From the NCBI GenBank assembly GCA_904066235.2, contig CAJFCV020000001.1, positions 5,456,001 to 5,520,000 of the forward strand: DNA of 64,000 bases. Direction: 5' to 3'. Every line of letters starts with the position of its first letter. The first letter of the stretch is position 1. Positions 1-12,400 of this stretch are shown in pieces. The stretch is from Bursaphelenchus xylophilus (taxonomy: Eukaryota; Nematoda; Chromadorea; Rhabditida; Aphelenchoididae). The notes below the pieces were generated by a model that ran no database searches, was not told the origin of the DNA, and saw only the letters and a program-made list of their open reading frames with translations. The translations under genes were made by a program, and so were the position numbers.

Positions 1-1020
1 AAAACCCCTAAAAACGCGTCAAAGGCTAATTTCAAAGGTGTTGAAAGCTCCTTAAGGATGGCCAGAGCTTGAAAAGCTCTTGAAAACAAAGGAATTAGGG
101 CTGTGGGCGTTTAATGAAGCCATTTTATTAAAGTTCTATAGGTAAAAACGCCAGATTTTGGCTTATTATACCTATTAGATGGTCCAGATTCATTTAATTC
201 TTATTTAATTCGCTGATATTAACAGTCTTGCATTTTAAACTCGTAAAATAATGTTTAAGACCACTTAATTACTTCCTAAGTAACCCACTTGAAAGACCAC
301 CACCCCAACGATCAGAGGGTTCGACAATTCTTGGATGACTTTGTCCCCTTTTCAACTTTTCGAATTTAAATACCCCGAGGCCAAAAACAAAGGAAAAAGT
401 GTGTTTTCGGTGATGCGTGAGACCCTTGGGGAAGATGTTCGTCAAGAAGACATAAACCCCAACGCATCCCTTGAGGCGAAATGGGCCCGCAAGTTGCGGC
501 CACAAAAGTTTTTTGGCTTATTATTATGCGAAGTCATCAATCGCTCGAATTAATGGCTTCGGGGCTTGACAGGGAGAAATGTCAAAGCGGAATTAGATCT
601 CAGGGTATCTGTGAAGTATCAGAGAACTATTCACGGAATTTATCTTGCGTACGGCATATAAGCGGTCAATTTCTGTAAGGCCGCATAGAAATAAACCAAA
701 TGTAAAATAAACACCATTTCTACAAAAACTCCTGTTCATTAGACTCATCAACTCCCCTTGTCCGATGTTCTAAGATGTAACCACCAAACAGGGCCACATT
801 TTACACTCTTTGCCGTTTGTGCTGGGTGTTACATCAAAATTTGTCACGACCATGAGTAAGGAGAAGATGATGATAAATGATGCCACAAAAATAGATAAAT
901 AATGGCGTTATGTGTGGCAACGTGGCTACGCTAAACCGAAGATCGTTTTTTCTACCCATCAACTCGTCCAAATTGCGTGCCATTTTTACTTGCAGAGCTC
1001 GCTTCCAAAATTAGTAAGCT
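1..1020. other. Intergenic, no gene recognised
   Basis: AT-rich sequence. The open frames here are short, lack splice context and resemble no family I know. I see no RNA gene or convincing repeat in this stretch. Confidence 0.5.
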
Positions 1021-2434
1021 CAGGGAGATGTTTCACGTACAAAAAAGGCACTAACTCGAGTTAGCGGCATCACAGAAAAAGCGGAGAGAGCAGAGAAAAA
1101 GGGAAGCAGGCCCTTTCGGGGTGGGCCCTTTCGGGGTGGGCTTTTCGGGGTCGCCCTTCCGGGGTGAGCCCTTTCGGGGTGGGGCTTTCCGGGGTGGGCC
1201 CTTTCGGGGTCAAGGCATATACTGGGGTTTTCGGGTCCCGGAGCATAAATAATTTTATTTTTTTGAAACAACTGATTAATTTTATGACGTAATCTTGTAA
1301 AATTTTTGAAAAAAATAGAGATGGTTAAAAAATGTCGATTCTGAGGTGGTTCGGCACACTGAATCCGAAAACGTGCGTGGCAGAAGAGGTAGTTGGAACA
1401 TCTGGACCGGGGCCAAGGGCACTTCTTCTTCGGAATCCGACCCTATGACTGGAGATAGGCTAAGACATTCGCTGACTCATCTCGCAGTTGGACGTTTTCG
1501 GACCCGGAAACCCCAGTATATGCTTGTTGGACGCTCCGGGACCCGGAAACCCCAGTATATGCCTTGACCCCGAAAGGGCCCACCCCGGAAAGCCCCACCC
1601 CGAAAGGGCTCACCCCGGAAGGGCGACCCCGAAAAGCCCACCCCGAAAGGGCCCACCCCGAAAGGGCAGTAATCCGAGAAAAAGAGGGGTGGTAACTCGA
1701 GTGACCTGACTTTTTATCGACTTTGGCCGCACAATTTTGGCCATAACTTTTGATACAGTGGACCAATTTGCGCCCTTCCAAAAAAATATTAATGCTGGTG
1801 GTACACAGAATTGATGGATATAAATTTGTAAATTTTTCTTCTAAATTATGCAAATTATACGCAAATTTTTTTCTTGGTATCTTAAAGCTCGTCTTTTATT
1901 AAAATCTTTATATGGACATGTTTGTTACGCTCTCAGCATCAAAGGGTTTTTTGAAGGGTGTAAATTGATATACTGTATCAGGAGTATTTTTTGGCCCGCG
2001 CAACAGTGGACGAGAATCTTTTGGTCATAACTTTTGTCGCAGTAAACCAATTTGCAAATTTTTAAGAAAGTTTTAAAGCTGGGACCACGCTGCATATGAC
2101 GGTATCAACATTTTTTCCGTATCTTGCATCTTAAATACCAAGAGAAAAATTTGCATATGATTTGCATAATTTAGAAGGAAAATTTACAAATTTGTATGTG
2201 TATATTTTGTGTACCGCCAGCATTAATATTTTTTTGGAAGGGCGTAAATTGGTCCACTGTATCAAAAGTTATGGCCTAAAATGTCCGGACAAGTCCATAA
2301 AAAGTCGCCCGATTCGCCAATCAAAAAGAAGAGGGATCACTCAAGTTACCACTCCTCTTTTTCTCTGCTCTCTCCTCTTTTTGCGTGATGCCGCTAACTC
2401 AAGTTAGTGCCCTTTTGTACGTGAAACATCCCCC
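1021..2434. mobile_element. Foldback (long inverted repeat) element, interrupted by a second element
   Basis: The two ends are inverted copies: GGGAGATGTTTCACGTAC near 1024 and its complement ending near 2434. The match continues through a block with actaactcgagttagcggc (about 1050) against gccgctaactcaagttagtg (about 2391). After skipping the insertion at 1102-1675, left-arm sequence at 1685-1910 pairs with 2050-2360, including the shared phrases ATAACTTTTGATACAGTGGACC and AATATTAATGCTGG in divergent form. There is no transposase frame, so the element is non-autonomous. I could not identify a clear target-site duplication at the outer ends. The family is unassigned. Confidence 0.75.
1102..1675. 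mobile_element. Nested GC-rich foldback element with 9-bp target-site duplication
   Basis: The direct repeat GAGAAAAAG occurs at 1093-1101 and 1676-1684 and is single-copy in the opposite arm of the host foldback, so it is a true 9-bp target-site duplication. The termini are imperfect inverted repeats: GGAAGCAGGCCCTTTCGGGG on the left, and GGATTACTGCCCTTTCGGGG read inward from the right. The arms are short tandem variants of CCCCGAAAGGGCCCA. A 9-bp duplication with long repetitive arms suggests a Mutator-like or foldback element; the superfamily is an inference. No coding sequence is present. Confidence 0.8.
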
Positions 2435-4100
2435 AGAGATTAAAAGCTTGAGGAAAACAAAAATCACTGTATGTAAGATAATTCCGCTCGACCACTCCTT
2501 TGAAAAAAAATGTTTAAAATTTACCAGGACTATCTTACAAGCAATAACTACTATTTTGGTATTAAAAATCATTAAAAATCCTTTAAAATTGAAACTTTAT
2601 CCAAAAAATGTAACACAAACCACCATTTTGGCTTTGGGAATTCAATTATATTATGTCAAAAAGATGCTCTTGTCATAAAAAATCAAAGAAGTCTCAGATC
2701 CGCACAAAAAGCAGCACTCCCCCTCTTCTACAATATAAATTTGATATGGAACATGACAAATTCCACATTCCCGAGTCTGCGATGACCCCGGAAATTGGCC
2801 AAAAAAGATTGTCAAAAGCTTTGAGGAAATAATTTTTGGCAGTTTTCTTTGAGGATGAAGTGGCTGTAAGGGCATCCCTAATGAGGCGGCCGAGCGGCCC
2901 AAAACTATTCCCTCGGCCTTTGTGGGGAAACAAAACAAATTACGAAGTCCCGGAATTAGAAGGGCCGTTCCTTTGGAGCCGTGAATTCCTTTAATATTAA
3001 CGAGAATTATTACGGGAGATATTTCAAATTTGAATTATTTCGATTATTCATCGTCTTTTGATGGTCTTGGCTTTCTTTTTATGGAGTTTTTTGGAGGATA
3101 AAACTGGTTGACGTCAAAAAATTATCGAAGTTTTCTAAAGCTGAAAAGTTGCTTATCAAGAGACATTTCAAAGTCATAAATTTTTTTTTGCATAAAATAT
3201 CCCCTTTGGCACATTTAAACGATCAAATACTGTAAAACATAGTGCTTTATAAAGTGTATTCTCCTGATAAATCCCATCGCAAATTCCTCGAACCGGATTT
3301 GATGAATCAGCCGTGTGGTCCAAAAAAAAAGAACGGATTGTGTGATCGAATGGACTTTGTAATAGAAATGACAAGAAAACACACAAACAGACAATATCAG
3401 AAGACAGATTAAAGCCCATCCGAGCAGATGATTTGGATGTTTATGGCCTTGCGCAATCTATTTTTGCAATTGTAAACTTGTCTCGCGGTAATTTCCGTAA
3501 GCCAAAAGACCTCCTTTTTTGGCACCGCCGAATTTTACAGCTCTTTTCGGCGGCGACAAAAGTTGTTTCGGGTCGTAAACCGGAACTCTGGCCCTTTATT
3601 TTTATTTTTTTCTTTGATTGCGCCACTCGAGGCCAGATTTTTTTCTTTATTGGAGCGACAGTTATCTGGGAATGGGTTCAGTCCGGTTAATCGGTGCTTC
3701 TTCTCATTTCTCTTCCTTTTTATCCGGGTGCACTGTGCAATTAACTTTTATTTCTGCACCGTGCAATGGAATGTTTAAATTGCTCTGTGCGTTGTTATAT
3801 TCTTTAAAGAATTTGGATAATTCACTGTATACAGAACGCATGTTTTTTTCGAAAGCTGTGCAAAATCCCATTAGGTTTTCTCAGTGCAAAATTATATATT
3901 TTTGAATTTTCATTTTCCGCAATATTTATTTTGCAGTCTGCAAAGCCTAGGGCGCGACTGGGCAAAAATTACTGTTTGTTCGTGATTTTGTCGTGAATTC
4001 TTGATTATCCTGCAGCTCTAGGCTTCTTCAAAGATTCTTGTTCTTTACATTCTCCTTTGACCGCCTTTAATCCGCAATTTTAAGGTCCACATATCAGAAT
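2435..4100. other. Intergenic stretch upstream of the 4.1 kb gene
   Basis: No gene recognised. Two GCAC-N-GTGC palindromes lie at about 3729-3738 (GTGCACTGTGCAA) and 3757-3766 (TGCACCGTGCAA). This is the same motif that clusters at 53-54 kb and occurs next to the start of the 38.6 kb gene. An acceptor-like ATATCAG lies 4 nt before the ATG at 4101, suitable for trans-splicing. Confidence 0.4.
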
Positions 4101-6057
4101 ATGTCAAGGGTAATATTTGGTGCAATATTTATGGTGGTTCTTTCCCAAAGTGCAGTTGTTCCTCAGTCATCTCAGTCCAAATTCTTCGGGTGTCTTGCTC
4201 AATGTGGTATCGAGGTAAGGGTTTTGCGAGCTTTCTTCATTTTTATATTGCTTTAGTTCGGACATGAAAAGACTGAAACCTTGGTGTCTGGAGTGAATTC
4301 GACGAGCCTTGTGGTAGAAGAAGCTGATTTAGAAAAGGTAGGAGGTTTAAGACATGAGAATTCTGGCTTTTATTTTTTTTATTAACGTTCTTTTGTCTTT
4401 TTCTGTCTAATTGTCCAGTATAATATAAATTTTTATTTTTTAGTGCATGAAAATCTGTCGGACAGCTGGAGAATCGCCGAAGAACGAATCCGGATTTGCT
4501 TATGATTCTCGAGACGGCTTCGATGATATTGAATTGACCTGTGTCAACAAATTAACTCTATTTCCGCCAAGAGTTCAGGCCAAGTTTGATTTGCAAAGCC
4601 ATGAATCAAGCCTTCTCCGTGTGATTGAGGTGTGGAGGACATTTGCTTTCAAAGACGGTCACCTCAACAATAGTCTGGTCTCTCGGAAATACGTAAGATT
4701 TTTTATATTATACTTGACATTTTTTGGTCGATTAAAAATGTTCCGAAAATTATTTTCAGACCTTTTCTTCGCGATTTGAAGTCGATTACGAGTACAGTAA
4801 TGTCCAGGAAAAGGAGTTTTTGACCGTCAGAGCCTTCTCTTTTGATCAAAATGGGTTGGCCCGGAGACCTCAATGTTCTGGGGAAATAACCCCCGAAAGT
4901 CTGTTCAATAGTCGAAGAGATGTCCTCCAATTGAAACTGGTCGATTTTTCGGCCAACAAGAGTGTTGCCTTGATTGAATGGAATGGATATGACAGCAGAT
5001 ATCCAGCAGAATGCGAGCATTTTGTCAGCTGGAGCAGTGGGAGCGAATCGATGATAGAAATGATTGAATTTGTAAGGTTCTTTCTGCTTTTCATGCCTAA
5101 TATAGGGTTCAATGGAAGATAAAATACGTCTAGGCTTCGTTGAATGCTGTGTTTGATCAGTTTTGATCTTATTTTAGCTTAAACGGACCTTGTTTCAGGA
5201 TTCCTCTCATCGATTCGCAGTCCCTCTACGGTCTGATCCCAAGACTCGCACTCATGTCATAACGGTATATTCCAAGTCCGAATCTGCATTCTCCGACCGT
5301 CGTCAGTCCGTTTTGAATATTGATTTGGACAACAATCATCTGGTGAAGGCGGCTTCTTCTAGACGAGGAGTACCTTTCAATTGGGAGATTCTGATCGTAA
5401 TTGGGGTAGCGATTGTGATCAGCATCATCTTTCTTTGTGTTTTGTCAAAGATGAGGGAAGAGCAAAGAATTCAGAGGGAGAAAATGGAAAAAAGAAAAAT
5501 CCCGCCGATCCATAATGTTTATGAGAAGGATTCTGATGTAATCGCGGAGATGTTGACGCCCATTCGGCATAAGGATGTAAGTTCGAGGCGGTTTGTGAGA
5601 TTTGATGAGATGAGTATTGAGAATTTTTTTATTTTTGCCCATGTCTTCATGAATAATATAAAAATTTTAAATGTAATGGCCGAAATGTTTAACCAATAAT
5701 TTCTTTAACGTTGTTTATAACGTTCAGTTGTTTTTTGCCATTTGAGATACTCTTAATATTATTTATGGTCTTCCACATGGATAATATAAAATTTCTCCCA
5801 AATTTTTGTATTCACTCCAAATTCCTTCCTGATCACTTTTATTGATAGGTGGTATCATATTTCATAAATTACATTCATATTTACTTTTTCAGCGGCTCAA
5901 TTATCACTACGATAACACCGTGGATTCCCCCATCCTGCCCGATTTCTCCGAGGCCTCCTCCCCTTCGCTCCCTTTCCAAACCAGAATCCTCCCATTCCAA
6001 ATGGATGCCACCAATCTGACCTGGACCAAGTCCGCGCCCTGCCAATTCCAAGTCTGA
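4101..6057 (+). CDS. Unidentified type I membrane protein
   Basis: Six exons (4101-4214, 4257-4337, 4444-4692, 4760-5071, 5199-5576, 5893-6057) join in phase to 432 residues. The product starts with a hydrophobic signal peptide (VIFGAIFMVVLSQSAVV). It then has a short Cys-containing segment (CLAQCGIE ... CMKICRT) and an extracellular part of about 270 residues whose alternating hydrophobic pattern suggests beta-sandwich domains, possibly fibronectin III-like. One transmembrane helix follows (WEILIVIGVAIVISIIFLCV, about residues 311-332), then a basic stop-transfer stretch and a cytoplasmic tail of about 100 residues. It is convergent with the VPS13 gene, whose stop lies about 440 bp further on. 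I do not recognise the family. Topology is well supported; function is unknown. Confidence 0.75.
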
Positions 6058-6495
6058 TATCGGATTTTCTTAACCCTGATCTCTCCTTTTATATTCTAAT
6101 CGTTTGTTTATTTTGTTGCCCGATGAAGCGGGCTTCTATTTTTATATTCTCTTAATTATTGTTGTTGTTTGTACAGTTTCTATGATTAGTTTTACTTATT
6201 AATGAACATGCCGGTAATATTAATTTTGAATTTTAATTTGGGTAATTTCTAAAGCTAAAGCCAACGAAATCGTTGCGCAATCCGCCTTAGGCTTGCTCGT
6301 ATGAATGATCATATCTTTCTGTACTTTTTATATCTTCATTCAACTCATTTCAAACTTTATTCACTTTATTAGACAAAAAACAACTCAATAAATGATTACC
6401 TTAGCATTATCAAAAAGAAAAACAACAAAAGACCAAAATAAAACTCGTTTTATCCAGATTAAAGACAACATCTAAAATAATAAAACTCCAAATGC
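6058..6495. other. Spacer between convergent genes
   Basis: AT-rich 3' flanks of the + strand membrane protein and the - strand VPS13 gene. It contains AATAAA/TTTATT-type polyadenylation signals on both strands (for example near 6388). Nothing else is recognisable. Confidence 0.4.
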
Positions 6496-9400
6496 TCAGA
6501 TGGGATCATAAGCTTGAAGAAGTTTCTGGGACACTTGTTGGAGGGTTCTCTTGTCCGTCAATTTGATTCCCTTTCCTGAGGAATTTCCGATTCCAAGGAA
6601 TCCTTTCTTCGCATTCTTTAATTCCAACTTTATTCCATCGTCCGAAACCTGCGGTCGTTTAATTTCTTCAAACGTGAAGGTCCATCCCGTGGTCCAAGCC
6701 CCTCCAAGGCTTTGATGAACTGCCATGAAGACCCGTCTAGAACAAAGAAAACATTACTCTTGAACAAGAATATTATTCTGGATCAAACGATGATATTATA
6801 CTAGACTCTGAGCACAAAAAATCAATCTTATACCAAGTCCAAACCTAATAATAAAATCCTTAGCCCTCCGCGTGACTTCAACTTACTTATCCGTCACAAT
6901 AAAGACGCTTCTTTCGTTGATAAAGGCGTGAGCCACAAAATTGTCCGTGTCCGCATACTTTCCTCGATCTGTAGCGCCGAAAATCTTCGCTCCGAATGCA
7001 TCACTGTAATTGTAGGGGCGGACGATCAGATCTGACTGGACTACTCTGGCAGGACGGACGTGCTGAGCATCCTCAGCATTGGAGGCGACTCTGAAATCAT
7101 GATTAATATCAGTAGAGGGACCGGAGATGTACTCTTTTTCCAGATCGCGTAATCTAATGTTCGTTTCGAGGGAGGGGAAGATCAGATCTCTCAGACAAAA
7201 CAGGATATACAGACAGTAGAGACGGAAACGGAACCGACTTCTGCAATTAGAGACAGGGTCCAGTCCAATACAAAAACGTCTCAATACTCAAAATAAAAGA
7301 CACTCAATGACCAAAGCAGTTCCTATTTAGCTCACACCCCAAGGCAAAATCCACAAAAAACTCAAAAAACCGATTTCTTACGTTTTGACCGCATTCAGAG
7401 ATCCACTGGCGAAGTCGACCAATCCACTGGCCGGTCTGGTCACAGCCCCGATCAGTCCCTTCCCAATGCCCTTCGTGAAACCCACCACTCCACCTTGTCG
7501 GGCTCCCTCAATGGGTTTTGTGAAGACTCCAGTGATTCCATCCACAACTCCTTGGGTCAGGTTCTCCCCGGCTCTCGTAATTCCTTCTCCAAAGTTCTGA
7601 GGCTGTCGATTTAATGCTTCCTGTCGTTTTCGTTGATAATCTGCGTCCAAAGTGAGGGCGGCGACTCCCTTTCCAAGGGTACCCGTGATTCTTGACACTG
7701 CTCCGGCTGCTCCGCCGACTGCGTGGCCGAAAAGGGATGAAACCCCGAGGGCAAGGCCCTCCGCGAACTCTTCTGGACCTTGGATGGCCCCCTACAATCA
7801 TATATTCATTAGCCATAACATTAAATAAAACTGCATTTCAACCAAAATTATCAAATTTATATTAGCCTTCACGTCTAATATAATCGGTATCACCTACCTG
7901 GAATGGCTGATAGAACAGATCCTCCACGCCTGATGACAAGTCTCTGACGAGTCCAAAGGGATTTCCAATAATGTCTAGACCCAGTACAAGCACGTACAAT
8001 TGTTTTATGAACTGTTTTGTGTAATGACTCTGGACTTCGGCTTGAAGTTGCGGAGAGCTGTAGAAGGTGTAGCGACGATCGAAGTAGGCCAATCTAAACA
8101 CAAAACTCATCACCAAGATTCTTCCATCTCCAAATTAAACTTTTATTTCCACTTACCTGAAGACAACATCCTGTAATTCGGTCAGCGTTACTCCCACCGA
8201 TTTCAGCAGCAATTCGAAGAACTCAAAGGTGACTCCACTCATCACAGGGGTATCGTCCACCTTCTTTCCGTCCTTATTTATTCTCTTAATGTGTCCACTA
8301 GCACCTCCTTGTGAGAAACTGAGGTGAATCTGCAAAAAGTTTAAATAATTTATATTCTCCATCAAGTCTAATATAAAAAGGGCCTCTAAAATGAAAACAA
8401 ACCACTCACCATCAGTGGGGAGATATGCAGATCATCGTAATAGGCCTTCTGAGTTGAGGCAGCAGTCGTGGCGACCTTTTCTTGAAGTTTTGGCTTGGCC
8501 AATTCCAGATCTTTCGCAAAGATTTCGGGGGTATAAGTGGCCTTATTCACTTCATTACTGCTCAGCTCCATCAATGCGAACAACAGTCCTTTATCCACTC
8601 TGACAGCGAATTCCTGTACCAACACATGGAGATACTTGATCTGGGTGACCTTCGAATGTTCCGATTGGGACATAATGAACGAGACTTCGGTGAAGGGTTT
8701 CGGCTCTAAACAAACCATAAAAAAATAAACTAAAACCCACCATTATCAGCGACAATCGACCTTGGCGGTGGTACTACGGCCAAGACAACGGGGAAAACGC
8801 ATGAAGGGATCTAAAGTTACATTATAACCAAACTTTCTTTCAAATTTCACCAATTTTTGTGTAAAATGATATCGAAAACCTACCAAATTGTCAATTTGAA
8901 GATGATTAATCTTGAGATGCATCTGTGTCTGATGCAAGGACTGTCTGTACTGTAGCCAGAAACCAGTCTGGAAGGATCTTCTCACCGAGACTTCAGATTT
9001 CCCCTTCCTTTTCATTATCATATGAGCAAAATCAATGTCCGTTCCATCGCAATTGCATTTCTCATCCGGCTTTCCCTTCGAAAGCCATTCCTGATACTTT
9101 GCCTCGATATCATTCATCAATTTGACAGTCAAAGGCTTGAATCTGTTCCTCGGTTTGTGTTCCCAGATCAGTCCACTGGAGGACATGGACAAGTACAGGA
9201 TTTCGATGCCGTGGAGGTTATTCACGAGGGAAATTCCCAGTCCATGGAGGCTGAAAATAAATATCACATCATATTCCGAGGTTCCAGTACAAACACTTTC
9301 CCAAATCATCAGCAATTTCATATTATCTTACCTAAAGTCCACTTGCATATTGATTCTCTCCACCTCGTAGGCTTCTTTGGCGGTTGTGGCAACACTCAAA

Positions 9401-12400
9401 TCCTGCGTAAAGAGGACGGTCCTCTGTCTTCCATTGAGGAAACATGCCCAATAATAGAAGATCCTCCTCGATTTGTCCGGTTCATAAGATGCGAGATCAG
9501 TGCGGACAAGTGAAAGATCGGACGAGAAGTCCCCGGAACTCCATTCGATCTTCTTCTCGCTGACACAGAGGTCCGAATAGGTGAATATCCTTTGCTCCTG
9601 AGGCTTCAATTCGAATGCTTTATCCTTCTCCACTCCCTTTTGACAGATTTTGATGGGTTTGTCAGTGTCATTGATAAGTAAAGCTGAGGCCATTCCGGGC
9701 TGGAAAGACTCCACCGAGACGACCGAAGAGCTCTCGCCCACCGAACAGGTCACATAGAATCCAACATGCTACAACAACAACAGATAAACCATCAAATTAT
9801 ATTACACTAGACCACTTAATCTCCATGGCACTTACACATCCATTGGTAGGGCAGAATTCTTCAAACTGCTCGGTGAACGGAAAGACGGCAGTCTCTTCTT
9901 GATCTCCTTTGTATCGGAGGGACATCAACTTCTTGGGAGTGTTCTGGGTGGGCCACAAACAAACACAAGTGTTCGGCTCCACTTCCAGCCATCGATCCGA
10001 GTTCTGTTCTCTCAATTCGATGGGGAATTTGGTGTTGTTATAGAGCAAGTAGAAAGCAGTAAACGTGACAATCTTCGTCAGACCAGAATAAGTAACATTC
10101 ACTTCCACAGTCACCTAAAATTAAAAAAATTCTCATTTTTTCCTCAAAAAAGACTAGTTTGTAGCCAAGTTTCCTCTAAAAAGTATACCAATGTCTCCCT
10201 TACCTCATATTCTCTTCCATCGCTCGATTTGCACTTGACTCTTCCAGCATGACCAGCAATATCCAACGGAAATTCATCGCTCAAGGCGCTGTTCTCCACC
10301 CTCAGGCGGCACTTCTTTTTAGGTCTGAATTTCTCTTCCGCGAATGGTAAGAGAACCGGATTCTTGTGTGGCTCGTGAATCAGCTCAATATCGGCCTAAA
10401 ATACGAATTATTAAACCAAAATCTAAATTCACAATCCTGCATTTCCCTCAGAAAAAAGCAAAAAAACGGGAAAAGGCAAGCCAAAAATGAGAAAAAATGG
10501 AAAAGGGACAGAAAAAAAACAGGCCAAAAATACAGTAACCCGGGATTAGTAAATTAGGATTGGAAAAGAAGGAAAAATGGAACTGGCATAAGATTAACTG
10601 AGGAATCAAGCCCTGGGGCTAAAACGAACTAAAATACGATAAAAATAATAAACCAATTTCTCCTTCAAAACTATCAAAACAAAATAAAATACGATTTCAA
10701 ATATTTAAAAATTCAAAAAAGTGACAAATCCGTCCGCAACCTAACCTGAGAGAGTCGGCGATTTTCAGGAGTTGATCGGCCGCTGATGCAACTATTGCAG
10801 CGACGCCCGCCGCTCAGACCGTAACGACGCGCCAACCACAGATCCTAAACAAAAATAGAATATTCGGGGCGAGAAAAGATGTTCAAGATGAAACACAACA
10901 ATTCATTCTCGACATACAAGGGGCGGCAATTTTTTAGCCGAATTTGAACTCGACCGTTCCTGAGAAACAAGCGTGGATTCGTATAACACATTCGATATAA
11001 ACAAACGGAAGATTCTGAGGATTCAAAAAAATCTAAACATTTCGCCAAAAAAAAGAAGTTACAGCCAATTCAAAATTGGCTGAAAAATTGCCGCACCCTG
11101 TATATACATGATTACATTACACATGGCAAAAGTGAGGTTAAATCGGGTGAAAACGGTCAATAAATTAAATATTAAAGAAGGGCGGGGTGAGGTTATTAGT
11201 CATTTAATTTTGGATAAGACATCTAAAAAGCTACAATTCGTAATACGTGCATTAAAAATCACAATATTACCTATAATATCAAAATTTTTAATGAAAAATT
11301 CAATTTTCATTTTCAGCACTTTCTATTGCCCACAAATCACCAGTTTTTCATCTTCCGCAAACATTTTTTTCATTCTCCGCAAGTTACTGTATTCTACTCA
11401 TACTTTCGAGTGAGTCTACACTCTGCATAGAAAACCTAATCATATTGTAAACGGTGTCGATGATTACTAAAGCAAAAAAATGCCAATTTTAATACATATG
11501 TTTTTCTTGTACACTAGAAGAGTTCTTGTTACTTTAGACACCAAATGGATGTCATCTTGAGGAAACTTTCTGCATTTTATTTCATTTGCGGGCAAGAAAA
11601 ACCAGGATTTGCGGACAATGAAAATGGCGTCGTTTTCAAAAATATAGTGATAGCGGTGAGAAGCACTGATCAGAGATCGTAGCAGTAAACATAAAAAACG
11701 AATCACAAAATGCAAACTGTTCTCTACTTTCTCTAATCTACCGTCTCAAGTCTAAAATAATATCGCCCTGAACCCACCAGATAGGCCAACGTCTTCCCAG
11801 TGCTGTTCACAATCCAATACGGAGAGTAAATCTCGCATTCCTTTCGCCTGTGTTGCGTTGTCCAATGGAGGCCGAGATTCTGGAAACATATTATCCATGG
11901 CATAAAAACCCACCAACTCGCTCTCTTCATCTCCTCGTTTCTTCAGTGAAACAACTTCCAATTCATCTTGATCTCTCTTCAAATGCATTGTGACTTCATA
12001 TTCTCCATCATTGTCAATCTAAACAGCATATTATACATGAGAACAGATGTCAACTCTCAAGTGTAATATAATGATAACCCACCCAGAACGACAGTTCCTG
12101 TTCGGCTATTAGATTCAATGGGACATCTTCTCCGCCCTTGAGGGTCTTTTCCACCGGCGAGGTCAAATGCACTTCCATTGGAAGCAAGTTTCTGAAGAAC
12201 AACGGGGGGTAGAGGTGGACGGTGAAGATCTTGTCGACAAATTCTTTTCCAGTTTCTCCGTGCACATCTTCTGCTTCCACAACAGCGTCAACAAAGAGGC
12301 CAGTCCTTGGATTGTCGCTCCGGTCGCATCTGACAATGAATCGTTGTGTCTGATCGAATTCATTCCAACTGATGCTCTCGGCCGATGTTTCATATAAATC

